Below, piece after piece: positions 24,411 through 33,603 of a DNA stretch of 64,000 bases. A program made the position numbers and the translations under genes. Source of the stretch: CAZMVY01 sp964653435 (lineage in GTDB: Bacteria > Planctomycetota > Phycisphaerae > UBA1845 > PWPN01); NCBI GenBank assembly GCA_964653435.1, contig CAZZFA010000015.1:1-64000 (forward strand). The letters are read 5' to 3'. Under the pieces are notes generated by a model that was not told where the DNA came from, did no database searches, and was given only the letters and a program-made list of their open reading frames with translations. Numbering within the stretch: position 1 is the first letter of the stretch; every line of letters begins with the position of its first letter.

Positions 24411-26896
24411 GCCGCATTGCCCCGGAGCAGATCGACGCCGCCTATCGCGATATCGCCGAGCATCTGGCCGCCGGCCGCTACCAAGCGTCGGCCGCCGCCC
24501 TGCAGCACGCGCTCGAGCGCGACGGCCGGCACCCGGACCTCCTGCGGCTGCTCGGGCTGCACCTCGAAGCGTGCGGTCGGTTCGATCAGGCCTACTCCGT
24601 TTATAAGCATCTCAGCGCCCTCCGGCCCGAGCCGCACGTGTACGAGCCGCTCGCCCGCTGCTGCCTTCTCCTCGGCCGGCCCCACGAGGCAAACGCCATC
24701 GCCAGGATACTGACCGGTCTGGACGGCTGCGCGGACCTGGCCGGCTGTATCGCAGCCGCCGTGCTGACATGGAAGGGCAAGTGGCAGGACGCCCGGGCCG
24801 CCCTTCCGTCGGACGCCACCGGTCTGGACCGCGTCTGGGCGGACGACGCCGCCTGCCGCCGGCGGCTCTGCGACAACATGTTGGTTCTCCGCGAGAATCA
24901 TGGCCACGCATACGCCGCGGTGACGGCGAGCCGGCCGCCCCTGCACATCCGCCGGGTCGAAACGCCCGCCGCCGTAGCGCTCGATGCGTACGATCAGGGG
25001 CGGTGGGTGCGAGTCTTCTCGCTCGCGACCGAGCCCCTTCACGTTCCGCCGGACAAGCAGGAGCTGCTGCACGCCGTCTCCCTGGCCTTCGTCTCGCTGA
25101 CGGCATGGCCGCTGGTCCGCCAGTGCTTTCAGACGCCGCGGCGCAACCTCCATCTGACGCAACAGCAACCGCTCTGGATCCTCGAGCCCGACCCGCAGGC
25201 GTTTTACGGGCTGGCCATGCTGGAAGACCTGCGGCCCTGCCTCGCAACGCCGCGCGTCCGCTGGTATCTCGGCAGCGCATGCACCGCGGAGTTCCGCCGG
25301 GATGTGGAGAGCGATCCGCAGGCGCCCATCCCACTCGTCACGATCGGGACCGACCCCGCCGCCCATCAGACGATCAATGCGATGATCGCCTCGCGGGAGC
25401 GCGAGCAGAAGAGACTTACGGCGGAACTGCAGGCATACTATCGCGCGCTGCCGGCGGACCACGGCCGGCGGGTCTTCTCGGGGACGCTCGACCGCGCGCC
25501 GCGGGTATACCTCCTGACGACGCGGTTCAGTACGGTCCTGCAATTCGTCACCGCCGACACCGAGCGTGCGTTCCGACGCCTCGGCTGGGAAACACGGCTC
25601 GGCATCGAGAGCGACGATACCCGCCGGTGCACGGAATACACGGTTCTGCGCGATCTGGATGAGTTCCGACCGGACGTGGTGTTCATGCTCGACCACCTCC
25701 GCTACGAATGGCTGTTCCGCGACTTCCCCGAGCTGTATTACCTCTGCTGGATCCAGGACCGCATGCCGAACCTGTACTGCACCCAGGCCGGCGAATCGAT
25801 CGGCCCGCGCGACTTCGTTCTGGTCCTCGGCAGCGGCGTGGATCTGGTGCATTGCTACCGCTATCCGCGCCAATGCCTGGTGCACATGCCGTTCAGCGCC
25901 GCCCTCGAATCCTCCGCCGCGGCCGACGACGTGGATCTCTCCGGCTGGTCGATTCCCGAGGTGGGCTTTGCCAGCAATCACGGGCGGACACCCGAGGGCG
26001 CCCTGGCCGTCGTATGTCAGGCGCTGGCACCGGAAGCACCGCCGGAGGTCCGGCGAATCGCGCTACCCTACCTGCACGCCGTCCTTCGTGCCTATGAGAC
26101 CGGAAACATCCTCTACGAAGACGTGCATTACCGCCGGCTCCTCCTCGAGACGGAACAGGAGACGGGTATCCGCCTGCCGAACGAAGAGGCGCGTGTGGCG
26201 CTGACACGGCTCTTCCGGCTGCACGTCGGCGGCGTGGTGCACCGCCAGCAGGTATTGCGGTGGCTCAAGGATGCGGGCATCCCCTTCGGCCTGTACGGGC
26301 GGGAATGGGACAGGCACCCCGAGTTCCATCCGTTCGCACGGGGTGTCATAACCGACGACGCGACGATGAACGCGATCTTCCGCGCCACGCCGATCAACCT
26401 GCAGATCAGCCAGTACAGCAACTCGCACATCCGTTTCTGGAACGGACTGGCCGCCGGCGGATTCTTCCTGGTCCGCGCGTGTCCGGCGGATTCCTGGCGC
26501 CCGGCGGCGGAAAACGTGCTCGCGATTCTGCGCGCCAACCGTGGCCGGTCATACCGTGAGATGCTCGCCGAATCGCGGCTGGACACCTGGGAAGACATCG
26601 TGTTCCGCAGCCACTTCGAGGAGAACATCCCCGGCCACGACATCATCGACGACTACGCCATCGATATCTTCATGATGACGCTCGAACCCCCGACGTGGGC
26701 GGAAAAGCTCGGCGACCTCGCCGACCGCATCCAGTTCGACTCGCGCGAACAGTGCCTCGCCCTGATCCGCCGCTACCGGGACGACCCCGCCGCCCGGGCG
26801 GATATCACGGCGGCGATCCGCGATGTGCTGGCAAACCAGACCTACGAGGCCAACCTCCGCCGGGCGCTGGCCGTGATCCGCGATCGAATCACCTGA
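24407..26896 (+). CDS. TPR plus CgeB-like glycosyltransferase
   Basis: An 829-residue protein. The first 120 residues have TPR-like helices (RYQASAAALQHALERDGRHPD, FDQAYSVYKHLSALRPEPH). The body includes a two-domain glycosyltransferase resembling the CgeB/YkvP group: FRPDVVFMLDHLRYEWLF, a LCWIQDRMPNL segment, and a C-terminal nucleotide-binding part with PFGLYGREW, INLQISQYSNSHIRFWNGLAAGGFFLVR and a DDYAIDIF element. Such proteins glycosylate surface or flagellar proteins or polysaccharides. It is the last plus-strand gene of this run; the convergent minus operon ends 100 bp away. Confidence 0.72.
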   Translation: MSRIAPEQIDAAYRDIAEHLAAGRYQASAAALQHALERDGRHPDLLRLLGLHLEACGRFDQAYSVYKHLSALRPEPHVYEPLARCCLLLGRPHEANAIARILTGLDGCADLAGCIAAAVLTWKGKWQDARAALPSDATGLDRVWADDAACRRRLCDNMLVLRENHGHAYAAVTASRPPLHIRRVETPAAVALDAYDQGRWVRVFSLATEPLHVPPDKQELLHAVSLAFVSLTAWPLVRQCFQTPRRNLHLTQQQPLWILEPDPQAFYGLAMLEDLRPCLATPRVRWYLGSACTAEFRRDVESDPQAPIPLVTIGTDPAAHQTINAMIASREREQKRLTAELQAYYRALPADHGRRVFSGTLDRAPRVYLLTTRFSTVLQFVTADTERAFRRLGWETRLGIESDDTRRCTEYTVLRDLDEFRPDVVFMLDHLRYEWLFRDFPELYYLCWIQDRMPNLYCTQAGESIGPRDFVLVLGSGVDLVHCYRYPRQCLVHMPFSAALESSAAADDVDLSGWSIPEVGFASNHGRTPEGALAVVCQALAPEAPPEVRRIALPYLHAVLRAYETGNILYEDVHYRRLLLETEQETGIRLPNEEARVALTRLFRLHVGGVVHRQQVLRWLKDAGIPFGLYGREWDRHPEFHPFARGVITDDATMNAIFRATPINLQISQYSNSHIRFWNGLAAGGFFLVRACPADSWRPAAENVLAILRANRGRSYREMLAESRLDTWEDIVFRSHFEENIPGHDIIDDYAIDIFMMTLEPPTWAEKLGDLADRIQFDSREQCLALIRRYRDDPAARADITAAIRDVLANQTYEANLRRALAVIRDRIT

Positions 26897-26995
26897 ATAG
26901 CTTTGCGTGATTCTGTCCTACGCAACGGATCAGAGCATCCACAGCCAGACGGTCGCTCGTCACCTCCGACCGTGGACGGAATCGTGCAAGGTCAT

Positions 26996-28309
26996 TCAGG
27001 ACGCCGCTATCGCCGGCTCCGGCGACGAGGCGAGCAGTTCGTTCCGCCCCTCGATCACCTTCTCCATCGCCGCCAGCACGTCGTCCATGTCCTGGCGCGT
27101 CAGCGGATGCCGACAGTAGAAGTGCAGAATCAGCTCCCTCTCGTAGAGGGCCTCGCAGTTCGGGCAGATGCCGTCGGAGTAGTCGGGCACCTCCTCGGGC
27201 AGCCGCTCGTAGGTGAATGGGAACCCACGGTTTCGGTCGTACGCCTGAAGGCGGCGATACATCGGCTCACGGTAGAGCGGCGCCACATACCCGGCACCGA
27301 TGGGGACCCCTTCCGCCGCCATCGCCTTGACGAACAGAGACCGCGGGAGCCCCACGACTTCCGCGTCGTACCGCATGGGGAAGCAGAAGTACACATGTGT
27401 GCAGCCCGGCTCCGTAACGGGCGGCCGTATGCCGCGCATCCCCCGCATCCGCTCGCACAGATACGCCGCCAGCTCCTGCCGATGCGCATTCAGGCGGTCC
27501 AGCTTCGCCAACTGCGCAACCCCCACCGCCGCCTCGAGCTCGGTCATCCGGTAATTCCAGCCGAGCGTGCCGGGAATGTTGTCGTAGTGCAGATCCTCCA
27601 CGCATACCTCGCCGTGGTTGCGGACGAGCTGGACCCGCAGGGCAAGCTCCTCGTCGTTCGTCAGCACGACGCCGCCCTCGCCGGTGGTGATCGTCTTGTT
27701 CTGATTCAGGCTGAACACGCCGAGGTCTCCCAGCGTGCCCGTCGGGCGCCCGTGGTACAGCGCACCCGGCGACTGGGCGGCGTCCTCGATCAGCCGAAGA
27801 CCGTGCCGGCGGGCAACGGCCAGCAGATCGTCCATCCGGCACGGGTGGCCGAACAGATGCACGGGCATGATGGCCTTTGTCCGCCTGGTGATCTTGCGTT
27901 CCACATCCGCCGGATCCAGACCGTATGTCCGGGTCTCAATATCCGCGAACACCGGCACGCCGTTTGCGTGCAGTACGGCGGCAGCCGTCGCCGACATCGT
28001 GTACGGCGGAACGATCACCTCGTCGCCGGGCTCGATCCCGATCGCCGCCAGGGCGGCATGCAGGCCGGACGTATTGCTGTTGACCGCCACGGCGTACCGG
28101 GCACCGAAACGCTCGCAGAAGTCGGCTTCGAGGCGCTTCACCATCCTTCCGCCGCGGAAGGCCTCGAACCCGCGTGCGATGAAGCCCGAGAGCACTCCGC
28201 TCGCGAGCACCTCCTTCACGTTCGCCAGTTCCTCTTCGCCGAAGCTGTTCGGCGGCGGAAACGGGCGCGTCCGTACCGGCCGACCGCCCAGCAATGCCAA
28301 TGTGTTCAT
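26996..28309 (-). CDS. DegT/DnrJ/EryC1/StrS-family sugar aminotransferase
   Basis: A PLP-dependent aminotransferase that adds an amino group to a nucleotide-linked keto-sugar. FGARYAVAVNSNTSGLHAAL, GDEVIVPPYTMSATAAAVLHANGVPVFADI, LIEDAAQSPGALYHGR and SLNQNKTITTGEGG (Schiff-base Lys, near residue 200) are diagnostic. I start at the second Met (MNTLALLGG), three codons into the longest frame. 437 residues is slightly long; the extra C-terminus contains CPNCEALYERELILHF. It is the last gene of the ten-gene minus-strand glycan operon, directly after the Gfo/Idh oxidoreductase, a pairing typical of amino-deoxysugar synthesis. Confidence 0.9.
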   Translation of the reverse strand: MNTLALLGGRPVRTRPFPPPNSFGEEELANVKEVLASGVLSGFIARGFEAFRGGRMVKRLEADFCERFGARYAVAVNSNTSGLHAALAAIGIEPGDEVIVPPYTMSATAAAVLHANGVPVFADIETRTYGLDPADVERKITRRTKAIMPVHLFGHPCRMDDLLAVARRHGLRLIEDAAQSPGALYHGRPTGTLGDLGVFSLNQNKTITTGEGGVVLTNDEELALRVQLVRNHGEVCVEDLHYDNIPGTLGWNYRMTELEAAVGVAQLAKLDRLNAHRQELAAYLCERMRGMRGIRPPVTEPGCTHVYFCFPMRYDAEVVGLPRSLFVKAMAAEGVPIGAGYVAPLYREPMYRRLQAYDRNRGFPFTYERLPEEVPDYSDGICPNCEALYERELILHFYCRHPLTRQDMDDVLAAMEKVIEGRNELLASSPEPAIAAS

Positions 28310-28328
28310 CGTGTCCATCCTCTGTGCG

Positions 28329-29351
28329 CTATACGGCGACGCCTGCCGCCGCTTCGAGTCTCACCATCCGTTGGGATTCCGCCGACCGCACGGCGGCCAG
28401 CACACACTGCAATGCCCGCAGGCCGCTCTCGCCGGTGCAGGCCGGATCCCATCCCTCATCGAGACAACGGGCGATATCCGCCGCCGCATGCACCATGTAG
28501 TTGCGCGGTTCGCGGGGGATCGTCTCGGGCACCTCCGTCAGAACGCGGTATTCGCTGGATGTCGGGCTTGGTATCGCCCGCCAGATCCGCACGGCATCCG
28601 CGTTGGTCATCACCTCCAGGCGGCCGGTGCTGCCGAAGATGTCCATCGCGAACATCAGGTATTCCTGCTTGACCGGCAGCGCCCGGCAGGCGAAGCGGCC
28701 GCCCTGGGAGAATCCGCCCATGATGTCCAGGTCGGGGTCCGCGGCGTTGGCCTGATGCGGCCGGGACGCCTGCAACCACTCCACCGGCCCGAACCACTGC
28801 TCCAGCAGGTCGAACAGGTGAATGCCCGTGTTCCAGATGCCGGCCCCGTAGTAGCAGACCACCTGCCGCACGTCGCCGATCTCGCCGCTGCGGAGCCACC
28901 TCTCGATGTTGCGGTGCGTGCCGTCCCAGCGGCGCCAGTGGTTCACGGCCAGCACTACGCCGGCCTGACGACAGCACGCGACGAGGGCCCGCCCCTCCGC
29001 CAGCGACGGTGCCAGCGGCTTTTCACACCAGATCGCGCGGACGCCCGCGGCAACCGCCGCCCGCACCAGCCGCAGATGCGAATCCGCGTAGGTCGCGATG
29101 GAGAGGCAATCCGGCACCCGGTCCCGCAGAAGCTCATCCAGCGATGCGAACGTGCGGACGCGAGGATACCGCTTCGCGAAGGCCTCGCGCGCCTCCTCGC
29201 GCGTGTCCGCCGCCGCGATCAGCTCGAAGCGCCCCTGGTGCGCATACGCCCCGGCATGAGAATGAATGAAGGTCTCCTTCGGATCCTCGTCGAAGCGCCA
29301 TCCGATCCGCCCGAGTCCCACGACGGCTGCGGTGTATGTCCTGTCCGCCAT
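28329..29351 (-). CDS. Gfo/Idh/MocA-family oxidoreductase
   Basis: A Rossmann N-terminus AAVVGLGRIGWRFDED, then CLSIATYADSHLRLVRAAV and IWCEKPLAPSL (the conserved Glu-Lys-Pro motif), with an alpha/beta substrate domain (GIHLFDLLEQWFGP). It is a NAD(P)-dependent sugar oxidoreductase, probably acting on a nucleotide sugar or a free glycan precursor. I chose ATG 29351, which has a GGGGG-containing site 7 bases upstream; GTG 29357 would overlap the preceding stop. It sits between the cytidylyltransferase and the DegT aminotransferase. Confidence 0.88.
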   Translation of the reverse strand: MADRTYTAAVVGLGRIGWRFDEDPKETFIHSHAGAYAHQGRFELIAAADTREEAREAFAKRYPRVRTFASLDELLRDRVPDCLSIATYADSHLRLVRAAVAAGVRAIWCEKPLAPSLAEGRALVACCRQAGVVLAVNHWRRWDGTHRNIERWLRSGEIGDVRQVVCYYGAGIWNTGIHLFDLLEQWFGPVEWLQASRPHQANAADPDLDIMGGFSQGGRFACRALPVKQEYLMFAMDIFGSTGRLEVMTNADAVRIWRAIPSPTSSEYRVLTEVPETIPREPRNYMVHAAADIARCLDEGWDPACTGESGLRALQCVLAAVRSAESQRMVRLEAAAGVAV

Positions 29352-29353
29352 GG

Positions 29354-30157
29354 TCACACCCCCGCCTTCGCAACGGCCCGGTCGTATCGCGCCGGTTTCT
29401 GCCGAATCCCCGCGTTCAGTTCGTTCAGGCGGCCGGCGCGCACCACCTCGACGAGACGGTCATAGCGGATCTGCTGTCCCCGCTGGTTCAGCGCCCGGAA
29501 GACCGCCCGCGCGAAGGCCAGATCCTCCGGCGTGTCCACGGTCACGCGCAGCTCCGGCCAGGCGAGGTCCGGTGGAGCCGCCAGCGTGCCGATCCGGTAC
29601 CGTTCCGGATGCTCGTAGAAGTACAGCGACACATGCTCGCGCACGAACGGATCATCGCACCAGCCGGCAAGATCCCGCAACATGTCCGCGCGGAAGATCT
29701 TCGCCCCGCATCCGACGGGATAGCTCGGCTCGATGTTGTCCCCGAGGTAGTCGACGTTTCCCCGGAGGAACATCGCGATCTGGGCGTCGATCACGTCCGG
29801 GCACGACAGCGGGTTATCGCCCGTCATCTCCACGACGATGTCCGCCTGCTGCCGGTCGATCGCCCCCAGAACGCGCCCCAGCACGTCTTCCTCACTCCCG
29901 CGGAAGCACGCCACCCCCTCCGATTCGCACCACGCCTGGGTCTCGTCATCGAGCGGATTCGTGGTCGTGGCCACGATGATCCCGTCGATCCGCTCGCAGC
30001 GCCGGGCCGCGTCCACCACCCGCCCGAGCATGGTCCGCCCCTCGATATCCGCCGCGATCTTGCGCGGCAATCGCGAGCTGGCCATACGCGCCTCGATCTC
30101 CGCCACGACTCTCGGCCGGGCGTCGTTCCCGCCCGATCCCGCGGTTTCATGGTTCAT
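29354..30157 (-). CDS. SpsF-type CMP-sugar cytidylyltransferase
   Basis: AEIEARMASSRLPRK at the N-terminus is the nucleotide-binding signature of the CMP-Kdo/NeuA/SpsF family; MLGRVVDAARRC, VATTTNPLDDE and VEMTGDNPLSCPDVI are further family motifs. It would activate a nonulosonic or related sugar as its CMP derivative, or as in SpsF act in surface polysaccharide assembly. 267 residues. The ATG at 30157 overlaps the glycosyltransferase stop by 4 bp (ATGA), so translation is coupled. The NeuB homologue two genes upstream would make its substrate. Confidence 0.88.
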   Translation of the reverse strand: MNHETAGSGGNDARPRVVAEIEARMASSRLPRKIAADIEGRTMLGRVVDAARRCERIDGIIVATTTNPLDDETQAWCESEGVACFRGSEEDVLGRVLGAIDRQQADIVVEMTGDNPLSCPDVIDAQIAMFLRGNVDYLGDNIEPSYPVGCGAKIFRADMLRDLAGWCDDPFVREHVSLYFYEHPERYRIGTLAAPPDLAWPELRVTVDTPEDLAFARAVFRALNQRGQQIRYDRLVEVVRAGRLNELNAGIRQKPARYDRAVAKAGV

Positions 30158-31389
30158 GGTCGGCTCCTCGTCATCATTCCCGCCATCTCCGCCAGCAGGG
30201 CCTCGATGGCCCGGCTGGTGGCTTCCTGCGTGTAGCCCTTCAGCAGCTTTCGCGCCAGCGCCCGGCGCCGCGCGTCGAGTTCCGCACTCCGCCCCTCCCG
30301 GATCGTCCACCGCAGCGCCGCCGTCCAGGCCGCCGCGTCGTTCGCGCACAGCGGGATGCAATCCAGCCCCGCCAGCACGTCGTCGTACGGAGGAACCCGG
30401 CTCGCGACCATTGGTTTGCCCGTCGCGAGCGCCTCCAGCATCTGGATCGGAAACGCCTCCCACTCCGTCGGGGTGCAGATGACATCCGCACCGAGCAGAG
30501 CGGCCGGAACAACCTCGTTCGGCTGGTAACCGAGAAAGTGCACGCGTTCGCCGACGCCCCGGTCCGCAGCCAGTCGGCGCAGCGAATCCTGCCGACCGCC
30601 GGCCCCCAACAGGATCAGGCCCACGTCCGCCCCTTCCGCCGCCAGGTTGCCCACCGCCTCGATGAGCAGATCCTGCCGCTTCGGCCAGTCCAGCCGCGCC
30701 GCGCACATCAGCAGCAGGCGACCACGAGGCAGGCCGAATCGCGCCCGCCAGTCCACCGGCTCGACGTTCGCGAAACGCCCCGGCTCCACCCCGGACGGGA
30801 TCACTTCCCACGGCGCGGGCGACGCGGTGAACCGGCGCAACTCCTCTTCGAGATGCCGCGCCAGCAGGATCAGCCGGCCGACGCCCTCGCACGCCGCCCT
30901 CATCTCGTCGGCCCACCGCGGCCGCACGGACGCCGGCAACAGATCCGGACCGTCGAGCAACTGCTCGACGAACACCCTGTCATCCACCGTCGCCGCGCAG
31001 GGCACGCCGGTCAGCTCCTGCACGCGATACCCGATCACGCCCGTGGGCCAGAGAACGCGCGTGTAGATCGCGTCGATGTCCTCGCGCCGGATCAGCTCCG
31101 CGGTCCACTCCACGGAGGCATCGAAGATCGCGTCGAAGTGCCGCTGCCAGAATGCCTCCCGATCGACCGCCCGCCCGGCCAGCGGATGCCGCCGCTGCAC
31201 AAGCCGGACGCCCCGCACCCGCTCGTCCCGCTCGCGCGGCCCGAGGCAGGCAAACACCACTTCGTGCCCGAAGGCCGCCAGCGACTCGGCGTGCTGGCGG
31301 CATGCGAGTTCCGCCCCGGCGATAAAGAGATCCTCGTACGGGCTCCGCTCCCCGTACATTCCGCCCCAGACTGTGAACAGCAGCCGCAT
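30154..31389 (-). CDS. GT4-family glycosyltransferase
   Basis: A GT-B enzyme that transfers a sugar from a nucleotide donor. The N-terminal domain starts MRLLFTVWGGMYGERSP; the donor domain has VIPSGVEPGRF, LLLMCAARLDWPKRQDLLIEA, HFLGYQPNEVV and ICTPTEWEAFPIQMLEALATGKPMVAS, with the E-x7-E-type motif. The true start is ATG 31389, preceded by GGGGA; the longer upstream frame runs through a dispersed repeat and is spurious. 411 residues. It is the first gene after the repeat copy that interrupts the operon. Confidence 0.9.
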   Translation of the reverse strand: MRLLFTVWGGMYGERSPYEDLFIAGAELACRQHAESLAAFGHEVVFACLGPRERDERVRGVRLVQRRHPLAGRAVDREAFWQRHFDAIFDASVEWTAELIRREDIDAIYTRVLWPTGVIGYRVQELTGVPCAATVDDRVFVEQLLDGPDLLPASVRPRWADEMRAACEGVGRLILLARHLEEELRRFTASPAPWEVIPSGVEPGRFANVEPVDWRARFGLPRGRLLLMCAARLDWPKRQDLLIEAVGNLAAEGADVGLILLGAGGRQDSLRRLAADRGVGERVHFLGYQPNEVVPAALLGADVICTPTEWEAFPIQMLEALATGKPMVASRVPPYDDVLAGLDCIPLCANDAAAWTAALRWTIREGRSAELDARRRALARKLLKGYTQEATSRAIEALLAEMAGMMTRSRP

Positions 31390-31394
31390 ACCGT

Positions 31395-31580
31395 ATCCCC
31401 AAGGCGGCCTTGGGCCGCAACCGAACACGGGCCTGCCGGTCTCCGTCATGCGGAGCGAAGCGAAGCACCCGGCTTTTCTGCGCCAATCAGCCGGATTTTT
31501 CGTCGCTGCGCTCCCCAGAATGACAGGTCGCGCCACCGCCGCAGCGCGATCCGTGCGCGCAAGGCGCGCAAACGCTGCCA
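31395..31580 (-). repeat. Dispersed inverted-repeat element, copy B, inside the glycan operon
   Basis: The 200-bp gap between neuB and the GT4 gene is filled by this element: CCAAGGCGGCCTTGG at one end, CGTCATGCGGAGCGAAGC and TTTTTCGTCGCTGCGC with CCAGAATGACAGG in the middle, and GCGCGCAAGGCGCGC at the other. Copy A has the same order. The annotated strand follows the operon. It probably adds structure to the polycistronic mRNA or splits it. Confidence 0.8.
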
Positions 31581-31589
31581 CGCAAGACT

Positions 31590-32633
31590 CTACTCGCCGT
31601 CCAGTTCGCTCCAGCGCACGAAGGCGTCCGCCTTCACGTCGCACCGCAACCTGTGCCCGAGCACCAGCGACCCGTGTTGCGCGGCAATGCCCACGGCGGG
31701 GCGCTTTGCACCCAGATGCTCCGGGGACAACACCGTCCCCGCCGGCAGGTCCCTCGCGTACACCAGGCTGCGACGTCCGAAGAACGCCATCCGCAATTCG
31801 CTCTCACGTGGCGTCTTGCGCGGTTCGCCCAGCGCGGCGTGAACCACGCGACAGCCGTTGACAAGCTCCCGCATCGCGGGCGGATCGGCGCTCATTTCCT
31901 GATCGAATCCGGGCAGCTTGCGATCCGTCGTGAAGTGCTTCTCGATCATCACGGCGCCCATCGCCACGGCCCCGATCGCCGCCGCCGTGTCCACCGTGTG
32001 ATCGCTCAGACCGACGGGATACCCGAACGCCTCGCGCAGAACGGCCATCGCGCGCAAGTGCACGTCCTGGGGCCTGCACGGATAGCTCGCCGTGCAGTGA
32101 AGAAGGACGATCTCGCGGTTGCCCTCGGCCTCGCAGAAGCGGATCGCCGCCTCGACGTCGGAGAGCCTGCCCATCCCCGTGCTGATGATCACGGGGCGCG
32201 CCGTGGCCGCACAGGCGCGGATCAGACGCTCGTAGGTCAAATCCCCGCTGGCGATCTTGTAGGCCGGCACGTTGAGCCGCTCCAGCATCGCGACCGCGCC
32301 GAGGTCGAAGGGCGTACACAGAAACAGGACGCGACGTTCCGCGCATGTCTGCGCAAGCTCGGCATACGCCTCGTCGGCAAGCTCGTATTGCGCGTAGAAC
32401 TCGGCCGGGCGCCATTCGCTGCCGTCGGGTTTCTTCTCCGTGAAGCCCGGCGCGAACAGTTCCGGGCCGCGAAAGGCCTGAAACTTGACGGCGTCGCAGC
32501 CGCACTCCGCGGCGGCAAGCGTCATCTGCTTCGCCAGGCCGACGTCGCCGTTGTGATTGAAACCGACCTCCGCCACGATCAGAGGCGGCGCATCGCCGCC
32601 GATCTCGCGCGTGCCGATGCGAAACGTCCTCAT
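31590..32633 (-). CDS. neuB: NeuB-family nonulosonic acid synthase
   Basis: It condenses phosphoenolpyruvate with an N-acyl hexosamine to form a nine-carbon acid such as neuraminic, legionaminic or pseudaminic acid. The TIM barrel has AEVGFNHNGDVGLAKQM, CDAVKFQAF, ASGDLTYERLI, ISTGMG, LLHCTASYPC and GLSDHTVDTAAA, all typical; the C-terminal SAF/antifreeze domain has RRSLVYARDLPAGTVLSPEHL. ATG 32633 is preceded by GGGAGG; the GTG 6 bp upstream overlaps the methyltransferase stop. 347 residues, normal. The exact sugar cannot be told from the sequence. Confidence 0.94.
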   Translation of the reverse strand: MRTFRIGTREIGGDAPPLIVAEVGFNHNGDVGLAKQMTLAAAECGCDAVKFQAFRGPELFAPGFTEKKPDGSEWRPAEFYAQYELADEAYAELAQTCAERRVLFLCTPFDLGAVAMLERLNVPAYKIASGDLTYERLIRACAATARPVIISTGMGRLSDVEAAIRFCEAEGNREIVLLHCTASYPCRPQDVHLRAMAVLREAFGYPVGLSDHTVDTAAAIGAVAMGAVMIEKHFTTDRKLPGFDQEMSADPPAMRELVNGCRVVHAALGEPRKTPRESELRMAFFGRRSLVYARDLPAGTVLSPEHLGAKRPAVGIAAQHGSLVLGHRLRCDVKADAFVRWSELDGE

Positions 32634-32635
32634 AT

Positions 32636-33571
32636 TCACCTCCCGCGGCGGCGCGCATAACAGGCGAGGTAGCAGGCCTCGCCGGACGCGTCGATCAGCC
32701 GCTGAAGTTCGTCACCATAGGCCCTCAGAAACACCGTCTCAGCGTCCCGCCCCTGCCGTGCGTACACCTCGACGATGTGGGCGATGTCGAGCCCGAAGGT
32801 AAACATCGCCTCCGGATGAAAACCGGCGTCCTGCACGAGGCGCCGGAGGCTCGCCTTCGTGTAACAGACCGGGTGAAAGTCGCCCGCGAAGCTCACCATG
32901 TCCGGCCCGAGGACCTCGCGCTCGAAGCACTCCGCGTTGGGCGTGTGCAGAAAAACCATGCCGTCCGCGCGGAGCAGCTCGCGAATCCGCGCCAGCAGCC
33001 CGCGCGGATCGGTCACATGCTCGATCACATCCCAGAGCGTCACCGCATCGAACGAACCCGGCGCAAAGTCCGTGTCGGCAAGGTCCGCGCACCGCACGGT
33101 TTCGATCCCCAGGGCCTCCCGCGCATAGCGGGCGGCGTACTCCGCCAGCTCGACGCCATGTACCTCCCAGCCTCGCTCCCGCGCGCACTGCAGGAAATGG
33201 CCCGTGCTCGACCCCACATCGAGAATCCGGCCGATCCGCCCCAGATGGCGCTCGATCGCATCGAGACGCGACGGATAGAAGCAACGCTTGCGGTACTCCG
33301 CGCTCGGCAGGTAGAAATGCTCGAACTGGTACGCACCCCGCCCGCCCTCCGCATAGAGACGGCGCGTCTCCGCATCGTTCAGACGCGGATTCACATAGAC
33401 GAGCCCGCACTGCCGGCACTGCACGTACCGGAACCCCTCCTTGACGAACAGCTCCACGGTCGCGTCCGATCCGCACACACAGCACGACACCGGCACCGCC
33501 AGCTCCTCGCGAAGCAGCCCGGTGCGCGGATCCGTCCGCCGCAGACAGTCCTCGCGCTGACGCCGTACCAT
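32636..33571 (-). CDS. SAM-dependent methyltransferase with zinc ribbon (second copy)
   Basis: CCVCGSDATVELF and CRQCGLVYVNPRL form an N-terminal zinc ribbon; ILDVGSSTGHFLQCARERGW is SAM motif I, FDAVTLWDVIEHVTDPRG motif II and LLRADGMVFLHTPN motif III. The layout is the same as in the plus-strand protein at 21486. The start is uncertain; I use ATG 33571 because the longer open frame enters the AsnB gene. It lies 33 bp after the AsnB-type gene and 2 bp before neuB, probably methylating a glycan precursor. Confidence 0.85.
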   Translation of the reverse strand: MVRRQREDCLRRTDPRTGLLREELAVPVSCCVCGSDATVELFVKEGFRYVQCRQCGLVYVNPRLNDAETRRLYAEGGRGAYQFEHFYLPSAEYRKRCFYPSRLDAIERHLGRIGRILDVGSSTGHFLQCARERGWEVHGVELAEYAARYAREALGIETVRCADLADTDFAPGSFDAVTLWDVIEHVTDPRGLLARIRELLRADGMVFLHTPNAECFEREVLGPDMVSFAGDFHPVCYTKASLRRLVQDAGFHPEAMFTFGLDIAHIVEVYARQGRDAETVFLRAYGDELQRLIDASGEACYLACYARRRGR

Positions 33572-33603
33572 TTCGCGACGCGCGTCCTTCGGCTGAAGGG
33601 CGT

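Noticed and set aside
26897..26995. Bidirectional terminator between the convergent clusters
   Set aside because: ACGGTC/GACCGT at about 26949 and 26968 can pair weakly, but the stem is short and there is no T-tract, so I do not call it.
31390..31644. N-terminal extension of the GT4 protein
   Set aside because: The extra sequence is encoded by repeat copy B; the family-like start MRLLFTVWGG has a ribosome site at 31389.
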